Below, in pieces: positions 7,425 through 16,053 of a stretch of 42,959 nucleotides of DNA. A model generated the notes under the pieces. It saw only the letters and a program-made list of their open reading frames with translations. It searched no databases and was not told the DNA's origin. The stretch covers positions 1 to 42,959 of the forward strand of contig JAKSDL010000100.1 in the NCBI GenBank assembly GCA_022360105.1. Reading direction: 5' to 3'. A program made the position numbers and the translations under genes. Within the stretch, counting starts at the first letter, position 1. Each line of letters starts with the position of its first letter. The DNA is from Pseudomonadota bacterium. GTDB lineage: Bacteria; SAR324; XYD2-FULL-50-16; JAHJRI01.

Positions 7425-9041
7425 TCAAATTTGCTTGATTCTATTTTCTCTCTGCCTCCATTTTAAAAATTGAACGATCAAAATCAAAAATGCCCAGTAG
7501 GACAGCATTGAATAAGGTGTCCAGTCATAGTGGATGTCGATTAGAAACAAATTGTTGACTGTGTCATTAACAGTAAGCAGTTTTTCCCAGCACTTTCCTA
7601 TAAGGTGAACGACTGTATAAAGCTGGTATTCACCAGATGAAAATCCGAAATAAAAGGTGAACAGATTGAAGCCCAAAACGATCAGCGAGATAGGTAGAAA
7701 AATCAAACTTGTAAAAGTGATGTGAACAAGATTGTTCAATGGAACGAGCAAAGACCTCTGTTCAACGAGTTGTTGAACAACCGGCATTGTAAACAGCAAT
7801 AACCAGAGGCTGATAACAACTGTGGAAAATGACGGTTTGAATATTTTTTGAATGTATGAATCTGCACGATTGGGAATCGGTAACAAGGGCAAAAGTATCA
7901 AGATTCCGGTAACCGAAAGAAAGGATAATTGGAAGGATAGCTGTCCGATCACCGCATGATTTTCCATTAGTACGATCAGCGCCACGGCCAGTAAAATTAA
8001 CCAAATCGGCTGCCAATAAAAAACATGTTTGACTAGCAGCCACCAAATTAGCATCAATACTGCCCTCTTTGCGGATATCGGCATTCCTATCATGTTCAGG
8101 AAAAGAACAATCAATACAATACAGGCTATGTCACCTGCCAACACCCCATAACCTTTAATCACCCATTTATTAGGAAAAGCAACCATCTTATGCAACACAA
8201 AGCTTAACCAAAGGAACAAGATCCCAATATGCATGCCGGAAATAGCAAATATATGGAAAACACCAAGGCGTTTAAACACTGCTTTCCATTCGTTCGAAAG
8301 ATTAGAACGGTCGGCAGTCAGCAGAGCTTTAAATACAGCAAGAGAAAAACCATCCAGGTAGTATTCAGCCTTTGCCTGAATGAAAATCAACAAAGAACTT
8401 CGCATCAGTGTTTTTTCCTGAGAAGTTCGGTTATAAATTCGAAATTGTTTTGTCGGGGTGCCGGTTATGCCAAATACACCTGTTTTCTTGATATGCAACG
8501 ATTTCATTTCCAAGGTATCTCCAGGCCTGTAAGACACCTTTGTCTGACGAGTGGCCTGACGTAAATCCAATCGGATCGTGGGAACCCTGCTTTTTAGTCT
8601 GCCACAAAACAGTGAACATTTGATTAAATCGATATGTTCTTTGTTATCATGGCTGTCACTTTTTACGACTCCAATGACAGTATCGGTTTCCCCCGTACAT
8701 ACATCCGGGAACTGGCCTAACGAACTGATCCAAGGAAAATTGAACAGCAATAACAAAATAAGAATTATTGCAGACGCTGCTCTCCAATCCGTTATGAAAA
8801 TTCCTAAAAGACAAAGCAATGTTTGGCTAAACACAATAATCAACCACCAGGATGATAATTGTGAAAAATATAGAAAGCAGATGAGTAGTTGACAAATCAG
8901 GAAGAACAGAGGGCTTCGAATTCGTGCTGACGGAAAGATTTGAATTATGATTGGAAAGCGTGAACTAAGGTAACCATTTGCTTTTGATAGATTTGAATTT
9001 TCTAAATTCATTTTGGCAGATAAGGAAGCAAATGTTTTCAA
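7425..9041 (-). CDS. ComEC/Rec2-family competence membrane protein, lacking the beta-lactamase domain
   Basis: A 538-aa polytopic membrane protein. Residues ~45-110 are hydrophobic segments, ~115-205 a soluble beta-rich part (DUF4131-like), and ~235-525 the Competence domain with its signature FHIFAISGMHIG (262-273) and many membrane spans. Full-length ComEC proteins are ~700-800 aa and end in a metallo-beta-lactamase-like nuclease; here the protein stops after the membrane domain. The family forms the inner-membrane channel for single-stranded DNA uptake. The TTG at 9041 has AAAGGAG ~13 bases upstream; an ATG at 9011 has none. Either start overlaps the end of holA, indicating coupling. No other competence genes are in view. 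Confidence 0.8.
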   Translation of the reverse strand: MKTFASLSAKMNLENSNLSKANGYLSSRFPIIIQIFPSARIRSPLFFLICQLLICFLYFSQLSSWWLIIVFSQTLLCLLGIFITDWRAASAIILILLLLFNFPWISSLGQFPDVCTGETDTVIGVVKSDSHDNKEHIDLIKCSLFCGRLKSRVPTIRLDLRQATRQTKVSYRPGDTLEMKSLHIKKTGVFGITGTPTKQFRIYNRTSQEKTLMRSSLLIFIQAKAEYYLDGFSLAVFKALLTADRSNLSNEWKAVFKRLGVFHIFAISGMHIGILFLWLSFVLHKMVAFPNKWVIKGYGVLAGDIACIVLIVLFLNMIGMPISAKRAVLMLIWWLLVKHVFYWQPIWLILLAVALIVLMENHAVIGQLSFQLSFLSVTGILILLPLLPIPNRADSYIQKIFKPSFSTVVISLWLLLFTMPVVQQLVEQRSLLVPLNNLVHITFTSLIFLPISLIVLGFNLFTFYFGFSSGEYQLYTVVHLIGKCWEKLLTVNDTVNNLFLIDIHYDWTPYSMLSYWAFLILIVQFLKWRQRENRIKQI

Positions 9042-10350
9042 GTAGCGTGGAGGCTCCTTTGGAGGAATACTTTAATTGAACATCGCATTTGGAAATAAAA
9101 ATCACCAAATTTTCCAGTTCTTTTGTTGTAAAGTTTTGAACTTGTTTTATCAACTGTTTCCCGATCCATTGGTTAATTCCCAGGTTATCGATGATTATCT
9201 TTTCCGGTAATCCCTGTTCGCTCATCCAGGATATCTTCAAGGCTTTGCGAAACTGGGCTGCTATCAATGCGAAAATGCTGATGTAGTCTGCTGAGTGTGT
9301 GTTAAGTAGGGTTTCCAGACATTCCAGAGCCTCTTTAAGATCTTTTTTAAGCAATGAATCAGTTATTCTAAAGACAGTAAAACTTTTGGATTGGCTTACT
9401 GACCGTATTAATACTTCCGGTAGCACATTCTGATCCTGTGGCAAGAGCACGGTGAGTTTGTCCAGCTCCATATCCAGATTTCCATAGTCAGATCCAGCTA
9501 TTTCTATCATTAAGTCAGCTGCAGTGCGATCCAGTGTTAGGTGTTTTTTTTGAGCTCGTTCCATGACCCAGGTAACGGGGCGAAAATCATCATAAGCGAC
9601 AGTCTTTTTTGTCTGGTTTGCGTGAGTTTTGATGAGGGAATAGATTTTTTGATTGATTTCCCTGGTGTTTTTGATATCTGCTGTGATCACCAGTTCTACC
9701 TGGGGTGGTGGAGACGCTAAATAGTCACAGAGCAGGGCAACAAAGTCATCGCTGACGCTGGCATTTAACGTGGAGTCTGCCGCAGCATCCACAAATTCAA
9801 GGTCGCAATTAAGCTTTTGAGATAAAAGCTCTTTGATCGATAATTGCTGGAACTTTGAGCTTTTTTGCTGGAACACGATTCTGTTTTTCCAGGTTTCATC
9901 TAAGACAATGCGATGGGTATTTCCTGTTTCAACAGAAATGGATTGTGCTATCTGTCTGCCATTGATTCTGTAATGGGACTGCGGCGGAGTGACCAAAGTA
10001 TCCGCATCCACCCATTCAACATTACCGTCTATTTTAACTTTGACCAGGTTGATTCTCTCAAGTTCTTTGGATAGCGGTTCTTTTCCCTTTTTTTTGAGAA
10101 CCAGGCTTTGAAGATTCTTGAGATGAACAAGAATGACGGGAGAGAAAAAGGACACAGTCTCACATGTGCTTTTAAAATCGCTAATTGAATTTCGATTTTG
10201 GTTTTGATCTTTTGAGAAAAAGTCTTCAATATCAAAAGTGAAAACAGCCTCTTTTCTATTATCTTCGGGAAGCAGCTTGTTAACGAGTTTTTCAACTTCT
10301 TCTTCAATTTCAAATGGCTGATTGCCATAGATAAAATGAACATGTTTCAT
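8965..10350 (-). CDS. holA: DNA polymerase III subunit delta, enlarged
   Basis: The clamp-loader subunit that opens the sliding clamp. The N-terminal ~85 residues (VHFIYGNQPFEIEEEVEKL, then SFFSPVILVHLKNL) and residues ~215-461 (VELVITADIKN, WVMERAQKKHLTLDRTAADLMIEIAGSDYGNLDMELDKL, ALIAAQFRKALKISWM) follow the HolA pattern. Between them lie about 110 extra residues with no recognisable motif, so the protein is 461 aa instead of the usual ~340. The insert falls inside the AAA+-like domain and is in frame, with a coding-like composition. The start ATG has no strong ribosome binding site. Divergent from the 593-aa unknown gene; overlaps comEC at its 3' end. Confidence 0.85.
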   Translation of the reverse strand: MKHVHFIYGNQPFEIEEEVEKLVNKLLPEDNRKEAVFTFDIEDFFSKDQNQNRNSISDFKSTCETVSFFSPVILVHLKNLQSLVLKKKGKEPLSKELERINLVKVKIDGNVEWVDADTLVTPPQSHYRINGRQIAQSISVETGNTHRIVLDETWKNRIVFQQKSSKFQQLSIKELLSQKLNCDLEFVDAAADSTLNASVSDDFVALLCDYLASPPPQVELVITADIKNTREINQKIYSLIKTHANQTKKTVAYDDFRPVTWVMERAQKKHLTLDRTAADLMIEIAGSDYGNLDMELDKLTVLLPQDQNVLPEVLIRSVSQSKSFTVFRITDSLLKKDLKEALECLETLLNTHSADYISIFALIAAQFRKALKISWMSEQGLPEKIIIDNLGINQWIGKQLIKQVQNFTTKELENLVIFISKCDVQLKYSSKGASTLLENICFLICQNEFRKFKSIKSKWLP

Positions 10351-10430
10351 ATAAGATCAGCACCAGTGGTCTTAAAACGTTGCGAAACAACTTTCAAAGA
10401 TTAGAACTCAGCTTTTATTGCGAGTCTTGA

Positions 10431-12212
10431 ATGAACGACGAAATAGATATTGACGATGATTTTTTAAATGTCAGATTTGATCCTAAATTCAAGCAGATAT
10501 TCAAAGAAAAAATCGATGCCCTGCAAGGGGAATTTATTGCGGAAGATTATCTGCTGCCAGTCCGATTTAACGGATCGTACTCAGATAAAACCCAAAAATA
10601 CCTCAATACAATGGTCGGTCGAGTTACCAAGTCTGCCGGTCTTAATGGGCTTCGATTGAGAAAAGCTGATCCGGAAATTGTCTTTTATACGGAAAAAGCC
10701 TGGAAAAAAAATAACAATGACGCCTTGAATTTACCAGCATCAACTATTAACTGGCAAGGAAACAAACCCATAATTCAAGTCATTACACCGGCCAAGATCG
10801 ACTCGTCAGAAACAATTATAAAAACAGTCAGGCTGCTTTTCTCCAAATTGTTTGGAACCTTATTTTTTGGAGAGACTGCTTTATCCAGAAAACCTTATTT
10901 TGTTGAAACCGATTCGTCATCAGAGTTTGATTATGATGTCAGGGAAAAAATACATTTCTGCCGGATGTTGGATCAATATCCACAGCCCATTTTGGATCAG
11001 ATCAAAAACCTGGCTTTGAACAAAAAACTGAGCAAGGAAAAGCAGATAGAGTCCGGTAAAAATGAATTCTACAGACTATTGGAGAATGACCCGGAAAATC
11101 AAAATTCACACTGTTTAGACATATTAAACACAGTTTTTTCGACACAGTTTGAATTAGCGGCAACTGACTCCCGGGCATTTTTCAAAAACATTTCGTCCAA
11201 GGTATTTGATAATCTACCAAAACTTGGTTTGGTGCTTCCTCATGAATTAAAGTATTTCAACTCTTTAAAAGACAGGATGCAATGGGAACTGTTCGATGGC
11301 ATTGCAGAAAAGGCTCAATATCTCAAAGGGTGTATAGAAGACCTTATTGATTGTTCCGAATATTTGAAAAGCCTGAAATTAGATGAGGTGGAAGATTTCT
11401 CGACTTCTGACTACTGGATGAACGTTCTCAATAATAGAATTGTATATTTAAAACGAAAAGGATTGGTGAAACTGTTTTTGATTGAGGATTCACAGTTAAC
11501 CATTAATCAAAAAAAAGACATGCTTGAGTTTCCTCTATGGGTATGGCGCCAGCGGCTTTTCGAAAACTATCCCAAGACAGTTCCATCTGACAATATCCTG
11601 CAAAACATTGCCAACCAGTATAAAAACTCGCTTTATCAAAAAATCCTTGAAACCTCCTTCAGAGCTGTCAATAGTATGAAGCTGTTGCAGCGTCACAAAA
11701 GAAAAGAATTTGCCGCTAGTCCCGATTATAAAAGGTTTAACTCTTTGTTGGCGGGTATCAAAGTCCGACTCCCGATCCTGGAAGACATTCTTCATACATC
11801 TCGAGTTGCGCCGCAAATGATCAGGGTAGAAAAGCTCGACGTGGATTCCCTTACCAAAGCATCGAAGCAATTTGAACAAGGATGGTCCTATTTCATTTCA
11901 TTTGCCTTAATCCACCAGTTTTATTTAAGCCGGGATTCTATCACTAATGACAAAGCAACAAGGTTTTTAAAAATCATCAAGCAACACCTGGAAGGCAAAC
12001 TGGAAAGCAAATTATCCCTGCAGATATCATATCTCTTGTTGCTGTTATATATAAATAATCATTACAAACTGGATGTGTTAATCGATTTTGTTGTGGTTGG
12101 CTCTGATACCTTTGATTTTTTTGTGATAAATCGGAATAAAATTCAATATCAAAATATGACAATAGTTGACGTCATAAAGAACTATTCAAAGAGTCTGTCT
12201 ATAGATAACTAG
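10431..12212 (+). CDS. Large uncharacterised protein, 593 aa
   Basis: Not recognised. A soluble, helix-rich protein of 593 aa with an acidic N-terminus (NDEIDIDDDF), no signal peptide and no clear membrane span. A mildly conserved-looking region is at residues ~20-140 (DYLLPVRFNGSYSDKTQKYL, INWQGNKPIIQVITPAKID, TVRLLFSKLFG). Residues ~495-560 are hydrophobic but broken by charged residues. No catalytic motif was seen. The ATG lacks an obvious ribosome binding site. It is divergent from holA with an 80-bp gap and convergent with thiN. Long, compact coding sequence between housekeeping genes argues that it is real and chromosomal rather than recently acquired. Confidence 0.75.
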   Translation: MNDEIDIDDDFLNVRFDPKFKQIFKEKIDALQGEFIAEDYLLPVRFNGSYSDKTQKYLNTMVGRVTKSAGLNGLRLRKADPEIVFYTEKAWKKNNNDALNLPASTINWQGNKPIIQVITPAKIDSSETIIKTVRLLFSKLFGTLFFGETALSRKPYFVETDSSSEFDYDVREKIHFCRMLDQYPQPILDQIKNLALNKKLSKEKQIESGKNEFYRLLENDPENQNSHCLDILNTVFSTQFELAATDSRAFFKNISSKVFDNLPKLGLVLPHELKYFNSLKDRMQWELFDGIAEKAQYLKGCIEDLIDCSEYLKSLKLDEVEDFSTSDYWMNVLNNRIVYLKRKGLVKLFLIEDSQLTINQKKDMLEFPLWVWRQRLFENYPKTVPSDNILQNIANQYKNSLYQKILETSFRAVNSMKLLQRHKRKEFAASPDYKRFNSLLAGIKVRLPILEDILHTSRVAPQMIRVEKLDVDSLTKASKQFEQGWSYFISFALIHQFYLSRDSITNDKATRFLKIIKQHLEGKLESKLSLQISYLLLLLYINNHYKLDVLIDFVVVGSDTFDFFVINRNKIQYQNMTIVDVIKNYSKSLSIDN

Positions 12213-12237
12213 CGAAGATGAGTAATCGCTTTTATTT
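12211..12237 (+). terminator. Weak intrinsic terminator after the 593-aa gene
   Basis: AGCGA and TCGCT form a 5-bp stem with a 10-nt loop (12211-12230), followed by TTTATTT. It begins at the stop codon of the 593-aa gene and lies between convergent genes. The stem is short, so confidence is limited. Confidence 0.35.
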
Positions 12238-12245
12238 AGACTGAT

Positions 12246-12881
12246 TTAGAGAGGAATAACCAGGAGTAGCTGACCGGAAGCAATGGTAATTTTGGGGTGT
12301 TGCGATTGGGTGACATTGGACATGCTGCAATAATCACCAAAATGAAGGTTTTCTTTTTTCAAGTCATAAAGGAATCCCTCCATTCGGACGCCCTTTGCAT
12401 CACCAAAGATTGGGATAAGGGAAATTGTGGTGCCTGGATCTTCATTTAAAACTATTGATTCCTCTATAAGCATTGCCTTTTCAGTGTCGGAAAAACAAGT
12501 GATAACAATTCCCGGTTTGTGATGCTTCTTAAGCAGCCCAATATTGTATAATGAGTGATCCAGTCTTTTACCAAACCCACCAACAAGCGTAATATCAAAA
12601 TACTCGTTCTCAATGCAGTAATCAAAAGCTTTTTCTCCATCAGTAGTCTCCTGGTCATCGATTTTTTTTATCCCGGCATTGGGAAAAGACTTCTTTGTTT
12701 CTGCCGTAATCGAATCAAGATCGCCGATAATCAGATCAGGTTCCAGTTTGTATGCAGCCATTGCTTTTGCTGCTCCATCTGCACAAACAATTATGTCATT
12801 TGCCGTCATCAGCTTTTGTAGCAGTGACTTTCCGGGGATCTCTCCATTAAGAATAATCAGGGCTTTTGACAGACGTGTCAT
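12246..12881 (-). CDS. thiN: Thiamine diphosphokinase
   Basis: Transfers pyrophosphate from ATP to thiamine, giving thiamine diphosphate. At 211 aa it is of normal size. Family motifs: ALIILNGE, IIVCADGAAKAM, PDLIIGDLDS, DDQETTDGEKAFDY and LVGGFGKRLDHSLYNI; the Asp-rich segments bind Mg-ATP. The presence of a diphosphokinase rather than only ThiL suggests salvage of thiamine itself (inference). It is the last gene of the minus-strand run alr-thiN, with 27 bp between alr and thiN. Convergent with the 593-aa gene. Confidence 0.93.
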   Translation of the reverse strand: MTRLSKALIILNGEIPGKSLLQKLMTANDIIVCADGAAKAMAAYKLEPDLIIGDLDSITAETKKSFPNAGIKKIDDQETTDGEKAFDYCIENEYFDITLVGGFGKRLDHSLYNIGLLKKHHKPGIVITCFSDTEKAMLIEESIVLNEDPGTTISLIPIFGDAKGVRMEGFLYDLKKENLHFGDYCSMSNVTQSQHPKITIASGQLLLVIPL

Positions 12882-12908
12882 CTTTTCAGTTTTTATCGAA
12901 AATCGCTA

Positions 12909-14021
12909 TTATTGATAATGACGTGGCACTCTTGATGAAATATTGCAGACCACCTCGTAATTGATTGTATTGATCCAGGAGGCCATTTCTGTAGCGGAGA
13001 TGTATTCCTGACCTTGCCGTCCTATCAATACGACTTCATCATATAGGGAGACATTTTCTATTTCTGTAACATCGATCATAAGCATATCCATACAGACTCT
13101 GCCGACGATGGGGGCTCTTTGACCTTTTACCAGCACCATGCCTTTATTTGATAGAAGCCTTGAGTATCCATCCGCATATCCAACGCACACGGTTGCAATT
13201 GTAGATTTTTTTTGGGTGTGGAAGGTTCGGTTGTAACTGATTGGATACCCTTTAGGATAATCTTGAAGATGGGCAATGGCTGTCTTCCAGGTAATGGCTT
13301 CTTTGAGGTCAAGTTTTTGGGATATATGATCTGACGTTGGCTGACCATACATGCTGATACCCAGACGGTATAAATTGGAAACTCCATCGTCAATAGTGGA
13401 AGTTCCCGCAGAATTTGCGACATGAATCCATTTTACATCTGTAAATTGTTTCAGCTGTTCTACTCTCTTTTTAAAGATTCCAATTTGTTTATTTGTAAAA
13501 TCAGTAACTTGTTCATCAGCTGAGGATAGATGCGAAAACACGCCTTCGATTTCAATATTTGGAAATACTCCCAGCTTTTCAAGAAAAATCGAAAGCTGAT
13601 TTTCTGCAAACCCAAGCCTTCCCATGCCTGTTTCCAACTTAAGATGCACTCCAATACACCTCTTTTGCTTGGTTGCAAATTCGTTTAATAACACCGCTTG
13701 ATTTAAAGAATAGAGACTTGGTGTGATATCGTGTTCTAAAAAGGCAGGAATTGCTTCCGGATACCAGCCACCCATCAGAAGAATGGGAAGATTGAATCCT
13801 GCCTTACGGAGTTGGATGGCTTCCTCGGCAGAAGAGACACCTGCCCAGGTAACGCCTTGTTCAATGGCGGTTTTTAAAACAGGGGTGGCACCATGACCAT
13901 ATCCGTTGGCCTTGACAACAGCCATCAGGTTTTTGTTTGAACCGATGATGTTTTGGTGTTGCTTTATGTTATGTAGAATGGCGTTCAGGTTGATAACTGC
14001 TTGTGTTTTGCGATATTGCAT
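12909..14021 (-). CDS. alr: Alanine racemase
   Basis: PLP enzyme making D-alanine for peptidoglycan. K37 in MAVVKANGYGHGA is the Schiff-base lysine; RLGISMYG and VCVGYADGYSR (catalytic Tyr region) and GRVCMDMLMIDVT are family signatures. 370 aa is the standard length. It lies 45 bp downstream of folB and 27 bp upstream of thiN, so it is probably co-transcribed with both. No strong ribosome binding site is visible at the ATG. Confidence 0.96.
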   Translation of the reverse strand: MQYRKTQAVINLNAILHNIKQHQNIIGSNKNLMAVVKANGYGHGATPVLKTAIEQGVTWAGVSSAEEAIQLRKAGFNLPILLMGGWYPEAIPAFLEHDITPSLYSLNQAVLLNEFATKQKRCIGVHLKLETGMGRLGFAENQLSIFLEKLGVFPNIEIEGVFSHLSSADEQVTDFTNKQIGIFKKRVEQLKQFTDVKWIHVANSAGTSTIDDGVSNLYRLGISMYGQPTSDHISQKLDLKEAITWKTAIAHLQDYPKGYPISYNRTFHTQKKSTIATVCVGYADGYSRLLSNKGMVLVKGQRAPIVGRVCMDMLMIDVTEIENVSLYDEVVLIGRQGQEYISATEMASWINTINYEVVCNISSRVPRHYQ

Positions 14022-14066
14022 GAGAAGAGGATAGGATCGATCAAAAAAATGTATATAAACAAGGTA

Positions 14067-14462
14067 TTAACTCTTACATTCCAAGGTAAAATACTCTTTT
14101 TCAAGTATAACACCGACGTAATCCACAGTTACCGGAATTGGCGGTGTCAATTTTTTCAGCCTAATACGGGCGCGTTGTATTTGAGGAAATCGCCGAAGTT
14201 CTTCAAGAATGTTTTGAGCAGCCGTTTCCAAAAGTTTAAATGTTTTACCAATAAATAGTTCTTTGACCAATTCGATAACATTCCAATAAGAGAGTACATT
14301 TTTTAAATGATCATCTCCAAGATTTTTGGGTTTTAAAACTGTTAACAGCAAATCAATTTTAAATTCCTGCCCCAGTTTGTTCTCTTCCGGAAATACCCCG
14401 TGATAGGCAAAAAGTCTTAACCCGCTAATATCAATATCGTAAACCGCTTGTTCGTTTTTCAT
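14067..14462 (-). CDS. folB: Dihydroneopterin aldolase
   Basis: Folate pathway enzyme converting 7,8-dihydroneopterin to 6-hydroxymethyl-dihydropterin. 131 aa. Motifs: LRLFAYHGVFPEENKLGQEF (substrate-binding Tyr and catalytic region), FKLLETAAQNILEEL (the Glu that binds the pterin), and KKLTPPIPVTVDYVGV, with the usual Lys before PP.P. It lies between the flagellar genes and alr; fliO is 111 bp upstream. No other fol genes are in the window. Confidence 0.92.
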   Translation of the reverse strand: MKNEQAVYDIDISGLRLFAYHGVFPEENKLGQEFKIDLLLTVLKPKNLGDDHLKNVLSYWNVIELVKELFIGKTFKLLETAAQNILEELRRFPQIQRARIRLKKLTPPIPVTVDYVGVILEKEYFTLECKS

Positions 14463-14573
14463 GATTCATTTTGGTGATTGAGAATGAAGCTGTCCGGTGA
14501 TTATCCTGCGCTGATATTCAATAGGTAGATCAAGTTAAATTAAAATACTAACTTCTTCAACCGCGATTTTTGC

Positions 14574-15524
14574 CTAATCTATCGGTTTTAATTTTTTGAC
14601 CTTACTCAGAAGTTCTGCAGCAAAAGGGGCTTTAGGCTTGATGGAATCTTCGTTGGATTTGGCAATCTTGCTCTCCAGATATTGCGTACGAATGCGGGTA
14701 AAATCAACACCTTTCCCGGAATTTGGCTTTATCTGTTTTAAATAGTTGTAAAACGATTTGTCTGCAATTTCCGATATTAAACTAATGTTGTTTGGTGTCA
14801 CTCCACAGGCAAAGGTGGTGTTATCAACGTCCAGGACCACAATTTTCTGTTTTGGACTGATATGATATGAGGTGACCATTTTAATAGCATGACCGCCCTT
14901 TTTGAAACTGAAGCGAGTGACAAAAAACTTATTGTAGACCCATAAAATACCATAAAAAAAGATCAAAATCGCTGCAACTGCAAGCAACATTTTGATGATA
15001 TTTACGGTTATATTGTTGTCCGGCAACATATCGTCTGATAGCTCAAGCGGAGTCGCTTTGGGATTACTTTTTCCGGCTGGAAGAAAAATGCTGCTATCAT
15101 CAGGGATATCGACGGGTTCCATTGATTTGTCGATGAATATATCCAACAATGGTCCGTCAACTGTTGACGAGACCTTGCCAATAGCCTGAAATTCTTGATT
15201 GGCGAATTGAATCTCCAGAATCGAACTGCTTCCCTCCTTGTACAGTCTGGTGATGCGAATAAAACGATCGTTTACGTGTGTTGTTTCTATGGATTTTTGG
15301 TAGTTGGTATAGGGCAGTGTGATTCTGACCAAACCCGGGTCAAAATGCTGGCTGGTCGTTTCAGTGAACGGTTTTTCAAATCGTAATCGGATTTTTTCCT
15401 GTTTTTCCGAGGAATCGATATCGATTGATGTAATTAAGCTGGTTTTAGAATCTGAGGGATATAGATTGGAAGTAAGACAGAAAAGGAGCAGATAAACCAA
15501 AAGAAAAACACGTTTGCGGAGCAT
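14574..15524 (-). CDS. fliO: FliO-like flagellar biosynthesis protein with N-terminal extension
   Basis: 316 aa from the ATG at 15524, which follows the fliN stop by one base, implying translational coupling; an upstream ATG at 15557 would overlap fliN. A signal peptide or anchor spans residues ~3-22. A periplasmic beta-rich domain at ~27-135 (SIDIDSSEKQEKIRLRFEKP, VRITLPYTNY) resembles AMIN-type domains. A membrane segment lies at ~176-198. A cytoplasmic FliO part follows at ~208-260 (IKMVTSYHISPKQKIVVLDV, FACGVTPNNISLI). FliO assists assembly of the flagellar type III export gate. E. coli FliO is only ~120 aa; the long N-terminal domain occurs in other lineages. fliP/Q/R do not follow. Confidence 0.85.
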   Translation of the reverse strand: MLRKRVFLLVYLLLFCLTSNLYPSDSKTSLITSIDIDSSEKQEKIRLRFEKPFTETTSQHFDPGLVRITLPYTNYQKSIETTHVNDRFIRITRLYKEGSSSILEIQFANQEFQAIGKVSSTVDGPLLDIFIDKSMEPVDIPDDSSIFLPAGKSNPKATPLELSDDMLPDNNITVNIIKMLLAVAAILIFFYGILWVYNKFFVTRFSFKKGGHAIKMVTSYHISPKQKIVVLDVDNTTFACGVTPNNISLISEIADKSFYNYLKQIKPNSGKGVDFTRIRTQYLESKIAKSNEDSIKPKAPFAAELLSKVKKLKPID

Positions 15525-15525
15525 A

Positions 15526-15972
15526 TTAATTTTCTTGAAGCTTAAGTAGACGCTCACTTTCTTCTATGATTTCAGTAAGTTTGATTCCAAATTTTTCGTT
15601 TTGCACTACTATTTCGCCTTTTGCTACCAACTTATCATTGATCAGAACGTGGAGAGGCGAGCCGACCTTTTTCTTTAATTCGATGATAGAACCTAAATCA
15701 ACATTGAGAAGATCTTTGATTAAAAGAGATGTTCGTCCCACTTCTACTGTCATCCTAAGTGGAACATTCAGTAGAAAATCTATATCAACATCTTCGGGTA
15801 ACTCTTCCTTGACGGTTTCTTGAACTGCCACCGCTGCTTCAGCAGGTTTTGATTCCTCTGCTTCTTTAATGAGCATTTCTCGATTTTGTTGCAGTTCCCC
15901 TTCAACATCGGACCAATCGATGTCGTCCATGCCGTCAAGGCTCGAGAAATCTAATTCACCTGAATCTGCCAT
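15526..15972 (-). CDS. fliN: Flagellar motor switch protein FliN
   Basis: 148 aa. An acidic linker region (residues ~1-60) is followed by a SpoA/C-ring domain (~62-142): DFLLNVPLRMTVEVGRT, KDLLNVDLGSIIELKKKVG, LHVLINDKLVAKGEIVV and KFGIKLTEII. FliN forms the bottom of the C-ring, where CheY-P and export chaperones dock. It is preceded by fliL (81-bp gap) and coupled to fliO. fliM, normally between fliL and fliN, is missing here. Confidence 0.93.
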   Translation of the reverse strand: MADSGELDFSSLDGMDDIDWSDVEGELQQNREMLIKEAEESKPAEAAVAVQETVKEELPEDVDIDFLLNVPLRMTVEVGRTSLLIKDLLNVDLGSIIELKKKVGSPLHVLINDKLVAKGEIVVQNEKFGIKLTEIIEESERLLKLQEN

Positions 15973-16053
15973 AGTCGAGTTGCGTTAAAGTTATACTAGC
16001 TTTTGGTTAGCCCTAGTGTATCGAAATCTTCACCTTAGAAAAAGGAGTTTTCG

